From: WHSW01 sp963781265
GTDB taxonomy: Bacteria > Actinomycetota > Thermoleophilia > Solirubrobacterales > 70-9
Assembly: GCA_963781265.1 (NCBI GenBank)
Contig: CAWAFH010000018.1
Location: 818,765-882,764 of the forward strand
Length of the DNA stretch: 64,000 nucleotides
Direction of reading: 5' to 3'
In this document: positions 57,950 to 63,982 of the stretch, one piece after another
Layout: each line of letters opens with the position of its first letter
How positions within the stretch are numbered: the first letter of the stretch is position 1
Made by a program: the position numbers and the translations under genes
The notes under the pieces: model-generated
Database searches by the model: none
Told to the model about the DNA's origin: nothing
What the model saw: the letters and a program-made list of their open reading frames with translations, nothing else

Positions 57950-59608
57950 GTGGCGTCCGGGCCGCATCGCGGGAGCCTCCTGTTCTTCAACCTGCCCGCC
58001 TCCGGGCACGTCAACCCCACGCTGCCGCTGGTGGCCGAGCTCACGCGCCGCGGCCACAGGGTCCTCTACTACACCGGTGATCGGTTCCGCACCCAGGTGG
58101 AGCGGCACGGTGCCGAGTTCCGGAGCTACGGCGAGCACCTCACCTACGATCACTCCCGGCTTCCCGAGAACTTCCTCCGGACGGCGGCCGTGATCGCCCG
58201 CGCTACTGAGGATCTGCTGCCGTTCGCGATCGCCGAGGTACGGCAGGAGCGGCCGCCGGTGGTGATCAGCGACTCGATGTGCCCCTGGGGGCGTCTTGCC
58301 GCCAGGGCCGTGGGAACGCCGGGGATAGCGTCGCTGAGCACGATCGCGCTCGACCCGGGCATGTTCCGGGAGAGCATCTCGCCAGCCGAGTTCCTGCGCG
58401 GCGCGGCGGGCGGGGCGCTCGGATATCTGGGCTTCCGTCGCGCCGCCATCCGCCTGCGCCGCAGGCACGGCGTCGATCTGGGCGGGCTGTTCGATCTGTT
58501 CGTCTTTCGCGACCGTCTGACAATCGTCTACACAACGCGCGCCTTCCAGCCGCACGCCCAGCGGTTTGACGACTCGGTCAGATTCGTCGGGCCACTGCTA
58601 CGCGAGGCCGAGTACTCCGACGACGACCTCCTGCGCCGCCTCGAGGGCCCGCCGCTCATCTACGTCTCGCTCGGCACGGTCTCGACTCCCGACGCCCGCT
58701 TCTTCCGAGCCTGCATGGAGGCGGTCGCCGGCGCCGACTACACGCTGTTGCTCTCCGTCGGGTTCAAGCTCGATCCCGCGACGCTGCGGCCGACTCCGTC
58801 CAATTGCGTCGTCCGCCAGTCCGTTCCTCAGCTCGCCGTGCTGCGCCGAGCGACGCTCTTCATCACCCATGGAGGGATGAACAGCATCAGCGAGAGCCTC
58901 GCGCTGGGCGTTCCCCTGCTGGTCTACCCACGGCAAGCGGAGCAGGCGATCGTCGCCCGCCGGGTGGTCGAGCTTGGCGCCGGCCGCCTGATCCGCGACC
59001 GCGAGGCGACGCCGGAGGGCATTCGCGACACGATCGGCGCGGTGCTGGCGGGGGGCTGCCGTGACGGGGCGCGCTCGGTTGCGGACTCGTTCGAGCAAGC
59101 CGGCGGCGCTCCGGCCGCTGCTGACGCGGTGTCGAGGAGCGTTCGCGTCGCTTCGCGCGACGAGGAGCAGGATGCAGGGGCGGGGCCCCCATTCGAGGGC
59201 CCAAATTGCACGCAACTCCACGGCACTCCAAGCAACTCGGACCGCTTGCAGCAACTCGGACCGCTTGCACAAGCGATCCCGCCACTCGGCAGCGCTCACT
59301 ACACGATTAGCGCATCCGGCTGGGGGCCGAGCGGTCGCTGGTTCGAATCCAGTCGCCCCGACTGGCGGGTAATCTCCGCACCACCCCGCATAGGCACGAA
59401 TCATGCGAGGTCGCGGGTCAGATTCGGGGCCGTGCGGGGCGGTTCGCGGGCACTCTCAGACGCAGTTCAGACGCACCGAGGCATGGTGCGTCTGAAATCG
59501 CCGGTGGGGGTGCGATGGCCTGACCTCCCCGGCCAACGCCTCCCGGCGCAGATCGGAGACGGTCGCGAGCCCTCCGCCCCGGTGACGGCAACAGACCTCA
59601 GGACGTGA
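57950..59608 (+). CDS. MGT-type (UDP-glycosyltransferase-like) enzyme, read through the attachment site
   Basis: A 552-residue frame from GTG at 57950. Residues 1-400 are a GT-B glycosyltransferase of the macrolide/UGT type: FFNLPASGHVNPTLPLVAEL, VISDSMCPWGRLAARAVG, PPLIYVSLGTVSTPD and the donor box FITHGGMNSISESLALGVP. It transfers a sugar to a small hydrophobic acceptor. After VADSFEQAGGAPAAADAV, where such enzymes normally end, about 150 low-complexity residues follow. These are translated from repeats, the tRNA-Pro half at 59308-59361 and flanking DNA. The natural stop appears to be lost. Confidence 0.8.
   Translation: MASGPHRGSLLFFNLPASGHVNPTLPLVAELTRRGHRVLYYTGDRFRTQVERHGAEFRSYGEHLTYDHSRLPENFLRTAAVIARATEDLLPFAIAEVRQERPPVVISDSMCPWGRLAARAVGTPGIASLSTIALDPGMFRESISPAEFLRGAAGGALGYLGFRRAAIRLRRRHGVDLGGLFDLFVFRDRLTIVYTTRAFQPHAQRFDDSVRFVGPLLREAEYSDDDLLRRLEGPPLIYVSLGTVSTPDARFFRACMEAVAGADYTLLLSVGFKLDPATLRPTPSNCVVRQSVPQLAVLRRATLFITHGGMNSISESLALGVPLLVYPRQAEQAIVARRVVELGAGRLIRDREATPEGIRDTIGAVLAGGCRDGARSVADSFEQAGGAPAAADAVSRSVRVASRDEEQDAGAGPPFEGPNCTQLHGTPSNSDRLQQLGPLAQAIPPLGSAHYTISASGWGPSGRWFESSRPDWRVISAPPRIGTNHARSRVRFGAVRGGSRALSDAVQTHRGMVRLKSPVGVRWPDLPGQRLPAQIGDGREPSAPVTATDLRT
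59232..59269 (+). repeat. 19-bp perfect tandem repeat beside the right attachment site
   Basis: GCAACTCGGACCGCTTGCA occurs twice in a row (59232-59250, 59251-59269). A further GCAACTC lies just upstream at about 59213. It ends 38 bp before the right att repeat, the position expected of integrase arm-type sites. Confidence 0.85.
59308..59361 (+). repeat. Right attachment-site repeat (partial tRNA-Pro)
   Basis: A copy of 53108-53161 with two mismatches. It lacks the 5' half of the tRNA (no acceptor 5' strand and only the end of the D-arm), so it is not a functional gene. Confidence 0.92.
59466..59496. repeat. 12-bp perfect inverted repeat
   Basis: TTCAGACGCACC (59466-59477) pairs exactly with GGTGCGTCTGAA (59485-59496) around a 7-base loop. 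A direct copy of CAGACGCA lies just upstream (about 59457-59464). It may be a protein-binding site or a terminator. Confidence 0.8.
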
Positions 59609-59640
59609 AAGCGATCATGAGCGGAGGACGCATCACCGGA

Positions 59641-59775
59641 GCCAAGGACGAGACCGCCTTGGCTTAATAGTCCGTCCGCGCAGGCGGAGTCAGGCAGAGG
59701 CAACGGCAGCCCGGAAGCTGCCACGCGGGGAAAGCGTGTTCCCGGCCGCGTTCGAGCCTCTGTGTCGACGGCACA
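59641..59775 (+). ncRNA. Cluster of hairpins, candidate structured RNA
   Basis: The stretch from the end of the glycosyltransferase frame (59608) to the small ORF at 59911 has no convincing gene. It contains five consecutive stems. GCCAAGG/CCTTGGC is at 59641-59663, TCCGC/GCGGA at 59675-59688 and GGCAG/CTGCC at 59705-59722. ACGCGG/CCGCGT with inner GGAA/TTCC is at 59723-59751, and TGTG/CACA at about 59761-59775. The density is high even for GC-rich DNA. The strand is a guess, and no known RNA family is recognised. Confidence 0.35.
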
Positions 59776-59910
59776 CGGATACCTCAGTCCCAGACGGGAC
59801 GATTTGTGTCGTGCTGATCCCCTCGCCGGGGTCAGTACGTCTCGGGTCAGCCGTTTGTCCTCGAACCCTCCGGGATCACCGCCGACGTCGCCGTCAGACT
59901 CGTGATCACG

Positions 59911-60078
59911 ATGGTGAACACGACCACGGAGACGATTGACGACACCGCAAGGATCAGGCGGCTGACCGAGTTCGCAACCGACGCCGCGCACCTTGCCGAC
60001 GAGCGCCTCGACCTCGACCTGCGCGCCCTGGTCGATGACCTGTTCCGAGACCTGATCGAACTGGAGGAAGACCGATGA
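59911..60078 (+). CDS. Small helical protein, hypothetical
   Basis: A 55-residue ORF from ATG at 59911 (GTG at 59902 also in frame). It is charged and helical, ending FRDLIELEEDR. The stop overlaps the ATG of the next gene (ATGA at 60075-60078), indicating coupled translation. Size and coupling are like antitoxin or small regulator pairs, but no family motif is visible. Confidence 0.5.
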   Translation: MVNTTTETIDDTARIRRLTEFATDAAHLADERLDLDLRALVDDLFRDLIELEEDR

Positions 60079-60323
60079 CCCAAGCCGAACTGACAGACCG
60101 CGTGGTCGAGCTATTCCCGCCGCTCGCCGAGGTCAAGCCATGGGAGTGGGCCGAGACCGACGAGGGCGAGCCGGTGGTCGTGGTCGAGAGACACGCGAGC
60201 TTCACCGGCCTCGACAGCGGCGACGTGGACCTGACCGCGCCGATCCCGAACACGTCGATGATCGGCGTCTGGCGGATCGAGCCGAACGGCCACTACACAA
60301 GGGTCTGTCCGACGACCCGATGA
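60075..60323 (+). CDS. Hypothetical 82-residue protein
   Basis: ATG at 60075 overlaps the upstream stop. The sequence (AELTDRVVELFPPLAEVKPW, then VVVVERHASFTGLDSGDVDL) looks like a compact acidic alpha/beta domain. No signal peptide or known motif. The 266-bp gap that follows holds a GGTGGTC...CCACC inverted repeat near 60434 and nothing else I can name. Confidence 0.55.
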   Translation: MTQAELTDRVVELFPPLAEVKPWEWAETDEGEPVVVVERHASFTGLDSGDVDLTAPIPNTSMIGVWRIEPNGHYTRVCPTTR

Positions 60324-60589
60324 TCGCGGCTGCCGAGCAGGCGAGGAACAATTAGTCGCTGGGCGATTGGGTTGCGCGCGGCGCTCGGCCATGCGAGGCT
60401 CGGGAGTGGCCCATATGGCGCTCCGAAGATGGAGGTGGTCAAAACCACCCCTGCAGGGACGCGGGCGTCCTGCCTTGTCGTGGGGGTGGTCGGGGTTGAC
60501 CGGCGATCCTGCGGCCGGATAGGCTCGTCTCGCCAGCAGGGGACAGCCCGCAAATGGAGTCCCCGGCATCACCAAAGGGAGGATCATTG

Positions 60590-61009
60590 ATGCGCCGATT
60601 GCTCATCACTGGGGTCGTGACCGCCGCAACGTTCGCCGCCGTCGTGGTCCCGGCATCCGCATCGTTCGATTCGCACTTCACGGTTATCTCGGAGACCATC
60701 CAGGGGCACCCGACCGACGACGGCTTCCGGTTCAGGGAGCACCTCTTCCAGATCGACAACCCGAGCAACCGGATCGGGCGCGATCATGGCGGCTGCGCTG
60801 CGCGGCCAAATGGCAAGTTCAAGTGCAAGGTTCTCGTCCACCTGAACGGTGAGGTCGGCGGCTTCGGCGACCTGCGGATCAACGGCAACTTCGGCCGGGG
60901 CGACAACCGCCTCAACGTCACCGGCGGCACTGGCGACTTCGCGGGCGTCGCGGGCAAGATGGTGCTCTCGGAGCGCACCACCGTGTTCACGTTCTCGCTG
61001 GTCGACTAA
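60590..61009 (+). CDS. Secreted AOC-barrel-like protein
   Basis: A 139-residue protein; ATG at 60590 after AAGGGAGG. The signal peptide is residues 1-24 (LLITGVVTAATFAAVVVPASA). The mature part is all-beta and ends INGNFGRGDNRLNVTGGTGDF, AGVAGKMVL. The GGTGxFAGxxG pattern is that of allene-oxide-cyclase-like/dirigent-type barrels found in actinobacteria. Role unknown. Confidence 0.75.
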   Translation: MRRLLITGVVTAATFAAVVVPASASFDSHFTVISETIQGHPTDDGFRFREHLFQIDNPSNRIGRDHGGCAARPNGKFKCKVLVHLNGEVGGFGDLRINGNFGRGDNRLNVTGGTGDFAGVAGKMVLSERTTVFTFSLVD

Positions 61010-61037
61010 ACCTCGTCTGAGTCCCTACGCCCGGCCC

Positions 61038-61068
61038 GGGGCGCCCTCAATCATTGCGAGGGCGCCCC
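61038..61068. terminator. Strong hairpin after the AOC-like gene
   Basis: GGGGCGCCCTC (61038-61048) pairs exactly with GAGGGCGCCCC (61058-61068) around a 9-base loop. It lies 29 bp after the stop at 61009. No T-tract follows. Confidence 0.75.
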
Positions 61069-61124
61069 TCGCGCCGCCCCCGGTTGCAGCTCGCGCAGGC
61101 GGGCCGCAGGTTCGCCAGCGAATC
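61047..61124 (-). pseudogene. Remnant of an HNH endonuclease C-terminus
   Basis: On the minus strand a 25-codon stretch ends in TGA at 61047-61049 and reads NLRPACASCNRGRR, the typical end of an HNH nuclease (Asn-Leu-Arg, then the second CxxC with Asn). No start or first half of the motif is visible upstream, and the sequence above it is not protein-like. A fragment only. Confidence 0.4.
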
Positions 61125-61228
61125 GCTGCCGCCTTGGCGGAATCGAGATTTTTCGGGCTCGCCTCTCGGTTCACCAGCGCCACCGCGCTGCGCAAGAACG
61201 CCAACGCGGGTTCTGGGCGAGGCCGGAG

Positions 61229-61648
61229 CTAGCGTTGCCGATCGCCCTCTAACCGTTCGAGGCGACGCTCGATGGCATCGAGCTTGGAGAGCATCAGGTC
61301 CTGGGCCTCCCCGGCCCTACCGACGCGGATGAAGCGTTCGGCGATGAACGCCGTCACCATCGCCACGAACCCGATCCCAACCAGCATCACCAGCACCGCG
61401 ATCAGCTGGCCCCCGAGCGTCTCGGCGCTATAGCCAGGGTTGCCGACCGTCGTCACCATGTTCAGCGTGAACCAGACGCCGCTCGCGAGGCTTACCCCCT
61501 CGATCACCGCGAAGGCGACTCCGCCCGTGAGCACGAGGGCCAGCGCAATGACAGCCGCGTCTCGCACTCCCGCGAGCGAGAGGACGCGGCGCGTCGAGAA
61601 CAGGCGCACCATCCCGCGTCCCCGCACCCGCTCGCGTCTCTCGTTCAT
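61229..61648 (-). CDS. Two-helix potassium-channel-like protein with altered filter
   Basis: A 139-residue protein from ATG at 61648, which overlaps the TGA of the longer upstream frame. Helix 1 is residues about 29-52, the pore helix about 57-66, and helix 2 about 80-104. The filter reads TTVGNPGYS instead of the usual TVGYGD. The C-terminal 25 residues are a short coiled coil (KLDAIERRLERLE). Fold assignment to the ion-channel-2 family is firm from the helix-filter-helix layout. Potassium selectivity is doubtful because the Tyr-Gly of the filter is displaced by Asn-Pro. Confidence 0.72.
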   Translation of the reverse strand: MNERRERVRGRGMVRLFSTRRVLSLAGVRDAAVIALALVLTGGVAFAVIEGVSLASGVWFTLNMVTTVGNPGYSAETLGGQLIAVLVMLVGIGFVAMVTAFIAERFIRVGRAGEAQDLMLSKLDAIERRLERLEGDRQR

Positions 61649-62271
61649 CAGGCCGCTATCCGATCTCCAGCGTGCATCGTCCAATCAGCTCGTAGGCCGA
61701 CGCTTTGCGGCCGGCTTCGCGCCAGTCGAAGTAGCGGTACTCGATCACCATCCAGCTGACCACCCAGGCGATCGTGAGCAGGATTGCCGCCACGATCACG
61801 AGCGCTCCGATCGCGAAGAAGCCACTGTCGTGCTTCTCGGCCTCCTTCGCGCCGGCTGCGGCGGTATATGCGCTCACCCAGCTGACCAGGGCGATTACGA
61901 GGCCGAGCGGCAACTGTCGGCGACCCGTGTTGCGAACGGCCATCGGCGTCGCGCCACGCGACCGACGCAAGCTGCGCGGCCCGGCTGCGGAGCGCAGCCT
62001 GGGCCTCGGCGACGGGCACGTCCCGCGAAGCGCCCTTAGGGAGGATCACACGAACCGTCAACTCATCCGGAAGCGCCTTCGCTGCGGCCAGTGTCGCGGC
62101 CAAGTCGTCGACTCCGGGCTGCGCCGGGCCGCGTTGCGCGACGAACGGTTCCGTGTCGGGCTCCACGAGCAGATGGGCGAGATCACCCAGTTCGATCACC
62201 AGCAAATGCTCACGGTTGAGCTGGGCGAACGTCTCGTCGAGCTGGCGGCTCGTCTCGCGGGGCACGTCCAT
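61648..62271 (-). CDS. Hypothetical protein, only the N-terminal half convincing
   Basis: A 207-residue frame from ATG at 62271. The first ~105 residues (SRQLDETFAQLNREHLLVIE, DELTVRVILPKGASRDVP) look like a real soluble domain. The rest is Arg-rich and is the shadow of the membrane ORF at 61656-61943. Removing one base near 61970 would fuse the good N-terminal half to that membrane segment, giving a cytosolic domain plus two helices. Not recognised. Confidence 0.4.
   Translation of the reverse strand: MDVPRETSRQLDETFAQLNREHLLVIELGDLAHLLVEPDTEPFVAQRGPAQPGVDDLAATLAAAKALPDELTVRVILPKGASRDVPVAEAQAALRSRAAQLASVAWRDADGRSQHGSPTVAARPRNRPGQLGERIYRRSRREGGREARQWLLRDRSARDRGGNPAHDRLGGQLDGDRVPLLRLARSRPQSVGLRADWTMHAGDRIAA
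61656..61943 (-). CDS. Small membrane protein, hypothetical
   Basis: A 95-residue protein; ATG at 61943 (GTG at 61970 in frame). Two hydrophobic helices (about 10-30 and 42-68) are followed by a Tyr/Arg-rich tail. It lies 7 bp before the channel gene on the same strand. It overlaps the second half of the 207-residue frame at 61648-62271 in another frame; of the two, this one has the protein-like composition. Confidence 0.55.
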   Translation of the reverse strand: MAVRNTGRRQLPLGLVIALVSWVSAYTAAAGAKEAEKHDSGFFAIGALVIVAAILLTIAWVVSWMVIEYRYFDWREAGRKASAYELIGRCTLEIG

Positions 62272-62427
62272 GGCGGCTCTGCGATGAACACTACGCCTGT
62301 GGGTCGCCCGAGGTTGCCCAGGTCTCGTGGAACTTGGCTATTGGACCTTCCAGGCATCCGCCTTGCCGTGCCATGCCTGGCACACGACATCTACCAGTGC
62401 AAGTAGGCAGGGGGGCGTCGCCCGCCG

Positions 62428-62758
62428 TCAGATGCCGGGGAACGTCGCCTTGTGGTGGCAATCCCGGCATAGCGGGATCGTGTTCTGGATTCTGTTGTCG
62501 GTCGGGTCGCCGTTGACGTGATGGACTTCGAGCGGACGGTCTGAGCGCCCGCAGTCGCGGCATCGACGGTCCATCCAGTCCTGCACGTATGCCCGCATGG
62601 CGTCCTTGCCGTGAATCGGACGTGGGTCATCGGGAGCGCCCCTTGATCGCGCGGTGGTCGAGATCGTCGCTCCAGTGCTCAATGAATTGATCGAGCCCCC
62701 CACGGGCCAGACCCTCGTAGGCGTCCTCGACGGTGGCGACGACGTTCTCCTGCGACAT
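62428..62758 (-). pseudogene. SnoaL-like fragment fused to an HNH nuclease motif, frameshifted
   Basis: Starts at ATG 62758 (MSQENVVATVEDAYEGLARG). One extra base in the G/C run near 62639-62642 breaks the frame. Past it the frame reads HGKDAMRAYVQDWMD, the SnoaL middle, as in the paralog at 63575. At that point, where a SnoaL fold should continue, it becomes CRDCGRSDRPLEVHHVNG and CRDCHHK, a complete HNH motif with two CxxC pairs. It ends at TGA 62428-62430. 331 bases is one over a multiple of three. A SnoaL-HNH chimera, probably made by recombination. Confidence 0.65.
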
Positions 62759-63163
62759 CGCATACTCGGACAGGTTGGCCGCCCGGAGGGCCGACTCCCA
62801 GCTCGGGAAGAGACGCTGCACGCCAATCCGTCCGTCCGCGAACTTGGAGACGACTGCTCCTATGTGCATTGTCATTGGGATGCCCGAACCCTTGGTGCGA
62901 CCGGTCAGCTCATGCAGGGATACGACGGCGTCCCCGGCGTCGCGCAGCTCCTGGGCCTCGAAGCCGAAGTCGTCAAAGTTGTCCCGCCATTGCCGGTCAA
63001 GCCTTCGAAGCCCATCGTGGCCGTGGTACTCGGGGTCATCGGGCCACTCCGGAATCGAGTACAGGACCGTGTCTTCAGTGAAGTAGGGAAGGGCAGCGTC
63101 CATGCCTCCCGACGCATAGGCGGCGTTGGCCCGCCGCACGATCTCCACGTTCTCGTGCGACAT
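62627..63163 (-). CDS. SnoaL-like protein, run-on into the next paralog
   Basis: ATG at 63163. Residues 1-134 are a complete SnoaL/NTF2-like domain (SHENVEIVRRANAAYASGG, EYHGHDGLRRLDRQWRDNFDD, ending ANLSEYA). In the two other junctions of the array the sequence is GAG or GAT, TAG, GCG, ATG. Here the TAG is TAT (62762-62764), so translation runs into the N-terminus of the next paralog and stops at the frameshift (62627). The fused product has 178 residues. Confidence 0.75.
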   Translation of the reverse strand: MSHENVEIVRRANAAYASGGMDAALPYFTEDTVLYSIPEWPDDPEYHGHDGLRRLDRQWRDNFDDFGFEAQELRDAGDAVVSLHELTGRTKGSGIPMTMHIGAVVSKFADGRIGVQRLFPSWESALRAANLSEYAMSQENVVATVEDAYEGLARGGLDQFIEHWSDDLDHRAIKGRSR

Positions 63164-63166
63164 CGC

Positions 63167-63571
63167 CTAATCCGCAAGCCCGACGTCGGGGTGAGCGTGC
63201 TGGCGGTCCCAGTAGAGGACGAGCCTCGTCACCTTGCCATCGCGAAGGTGAAACAGGTTCGCTCCCTTCATCTGTATGTCCCCGACCTCCAGGCCGCTGG
63301 TCTTGCCGCGCCCCCTGAGGTGCATGAGCACGAACACCTGCTCATCGTCGAGCGCTCGGTACTCATCGGCCTCGGTCCGCAAATGCTCAAAGGCGCTCAG
63401 GGATTCGCGCCACGCCTCTGCCATCGCCGCCACTCCGCTCCAGCTTCCGGGGGCAGGGCCGTCGGCGACTACGAAAGTGATTTCCGGGTGCGCCCACTCG
63501 ACGGAGCGGAAGTCGCCGCGCCCCCACGCCGCGAAGATCGATTGCACGATCTCGACGTTCTCCTGCGCCAT
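63167..63571 (-). CDS. SnoaL-like protein of the tandem array
   Basis: A 134-residue protein from ATG at 63571. MAQENVEIVQSIFAAWGRGD, TEADEYRALDDEQVFVLMH and GANLFHLRDGKVTRLVLYWD match SnoaL-like domains. It ends GLAD, TAG, three bases before the ATG of the next member. Fold NTF2-like; function unknown. Confidence 0.82.
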   Translation of the reverse strand: MAQENVEIVQSIFAAWGRGDFRSVEWAHPEITFVVADGPAPGSWSGVAAMAEAWRESLSAFEHLRTEADEYRALDDEQVFVLMHLRGRGKTSGLEVGDIQMKGANLFHLRDGKVTRLVLYWDRQHAHPDVGLAD

Positions 63572-63574
63572 CGC

Positions 63575-63979
63575 CTACTCCGCCAGCCCGGCGGCTTCGA
63601 GGGCCTGCGTCCTCGTTTCGTACTCGCCGCCGCCGACGATCTCACGGGGCCTGATCGCGAAGACTGCGGCAAAGAGGGAGTCGACCTTCACATCGCTATG
63701 CCTGGCGCGCCCGCTGTATCGCAGGGTCCCAACGACCTGCTCTTCACCCACATTGATCAACTCGACCGGCTCCACGCGGAAGTCCTCGAACGTGTCGAGC
63801 CAATCCTCCAGATAAGCGCGCACGGCGTCCTTACCATGCATCGGGTCTCGGTAGACGGGGTCGCCCGGAACGGATCGCCACTCAGTGTTCTCCGCCCAAT
63901 ACTCCAAGAACGCATCGACCCCCGCCTCGTTCCAAGCCGTGTAGGCACGCTCGATTGCCTCGACGTTCTCCTGCGACAT
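63575..63979 (-). CDS. SnoaL-like protein of the tandem array
   Basis: A 134-residue protein from ATG at 63979. MSQENVEAIERAYTAWNEAG, HGKDAVRAYLEDWLDTFED and FAAVFAIRPREIVGGGEY are SnoaL-like. It ends GLAE, TAG, then GCG and the next ATG. The HGKDA-RAY-DW segment is shared with the chimera at 62428, which shows the two are close paralogs. Confidence 0.82.
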   Translation of the reverse strand: MSQENVEAIERAYTAWNEAGVDAFLEYWAENTEWRSVPGDPVYRDPMHGKDAVRAYLEDWLDTFEDFRVEPVELINVGEEQVVGTLRYSGRARHSDVKVDSLFAAVFAIRPREIVGGGEYETRTQALEAAGLAE

Positions 63980-63982
63980 CGC

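Larger units (their letters stand above)
53108..59361. mobile_element. Putative 6.2-kb genomic island in tRNA-Pro
   Basis: The tRNA-Pro 3' part at 53108-53161 and its copy at 59308-59361 are 54-bp direct repeats offset by exactly 6,200 bp. They bracket a LUD-domain gene, an epimerase, an ECF41 sigma factor, NTF2-like, SRPBCC and DUF523-like genes, and a glycosyltransferase. Only the left copy is a complete tRNA, so the left end is the reconstituted tRNA and the right copy the displaced half. I see no integrase or excisionase inside, so the element would be a remnant or would need an enzyme in trans. Confidence 0.6.

Noticed and set aside
59308..59361. A second tRNA-Pro gene
   Set aside because: Only the 3' part is present; the 5' acceptor strand and most of the D-arm are missing.
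58598..59404. 268-codon frame on the - strand through the right att site
   Set aside because: It is antisense to the glycosyltransferase. The apparent motif GATGFEPATARPPA is the reverse translation of a tRNA-Pro and is often mis-annotated as protein.
59600..59900. Group I or group II intron
   Set aside because: I could not find a conserved catalytic core (P7-like or domain V-like) or an interrupted flanking gene.
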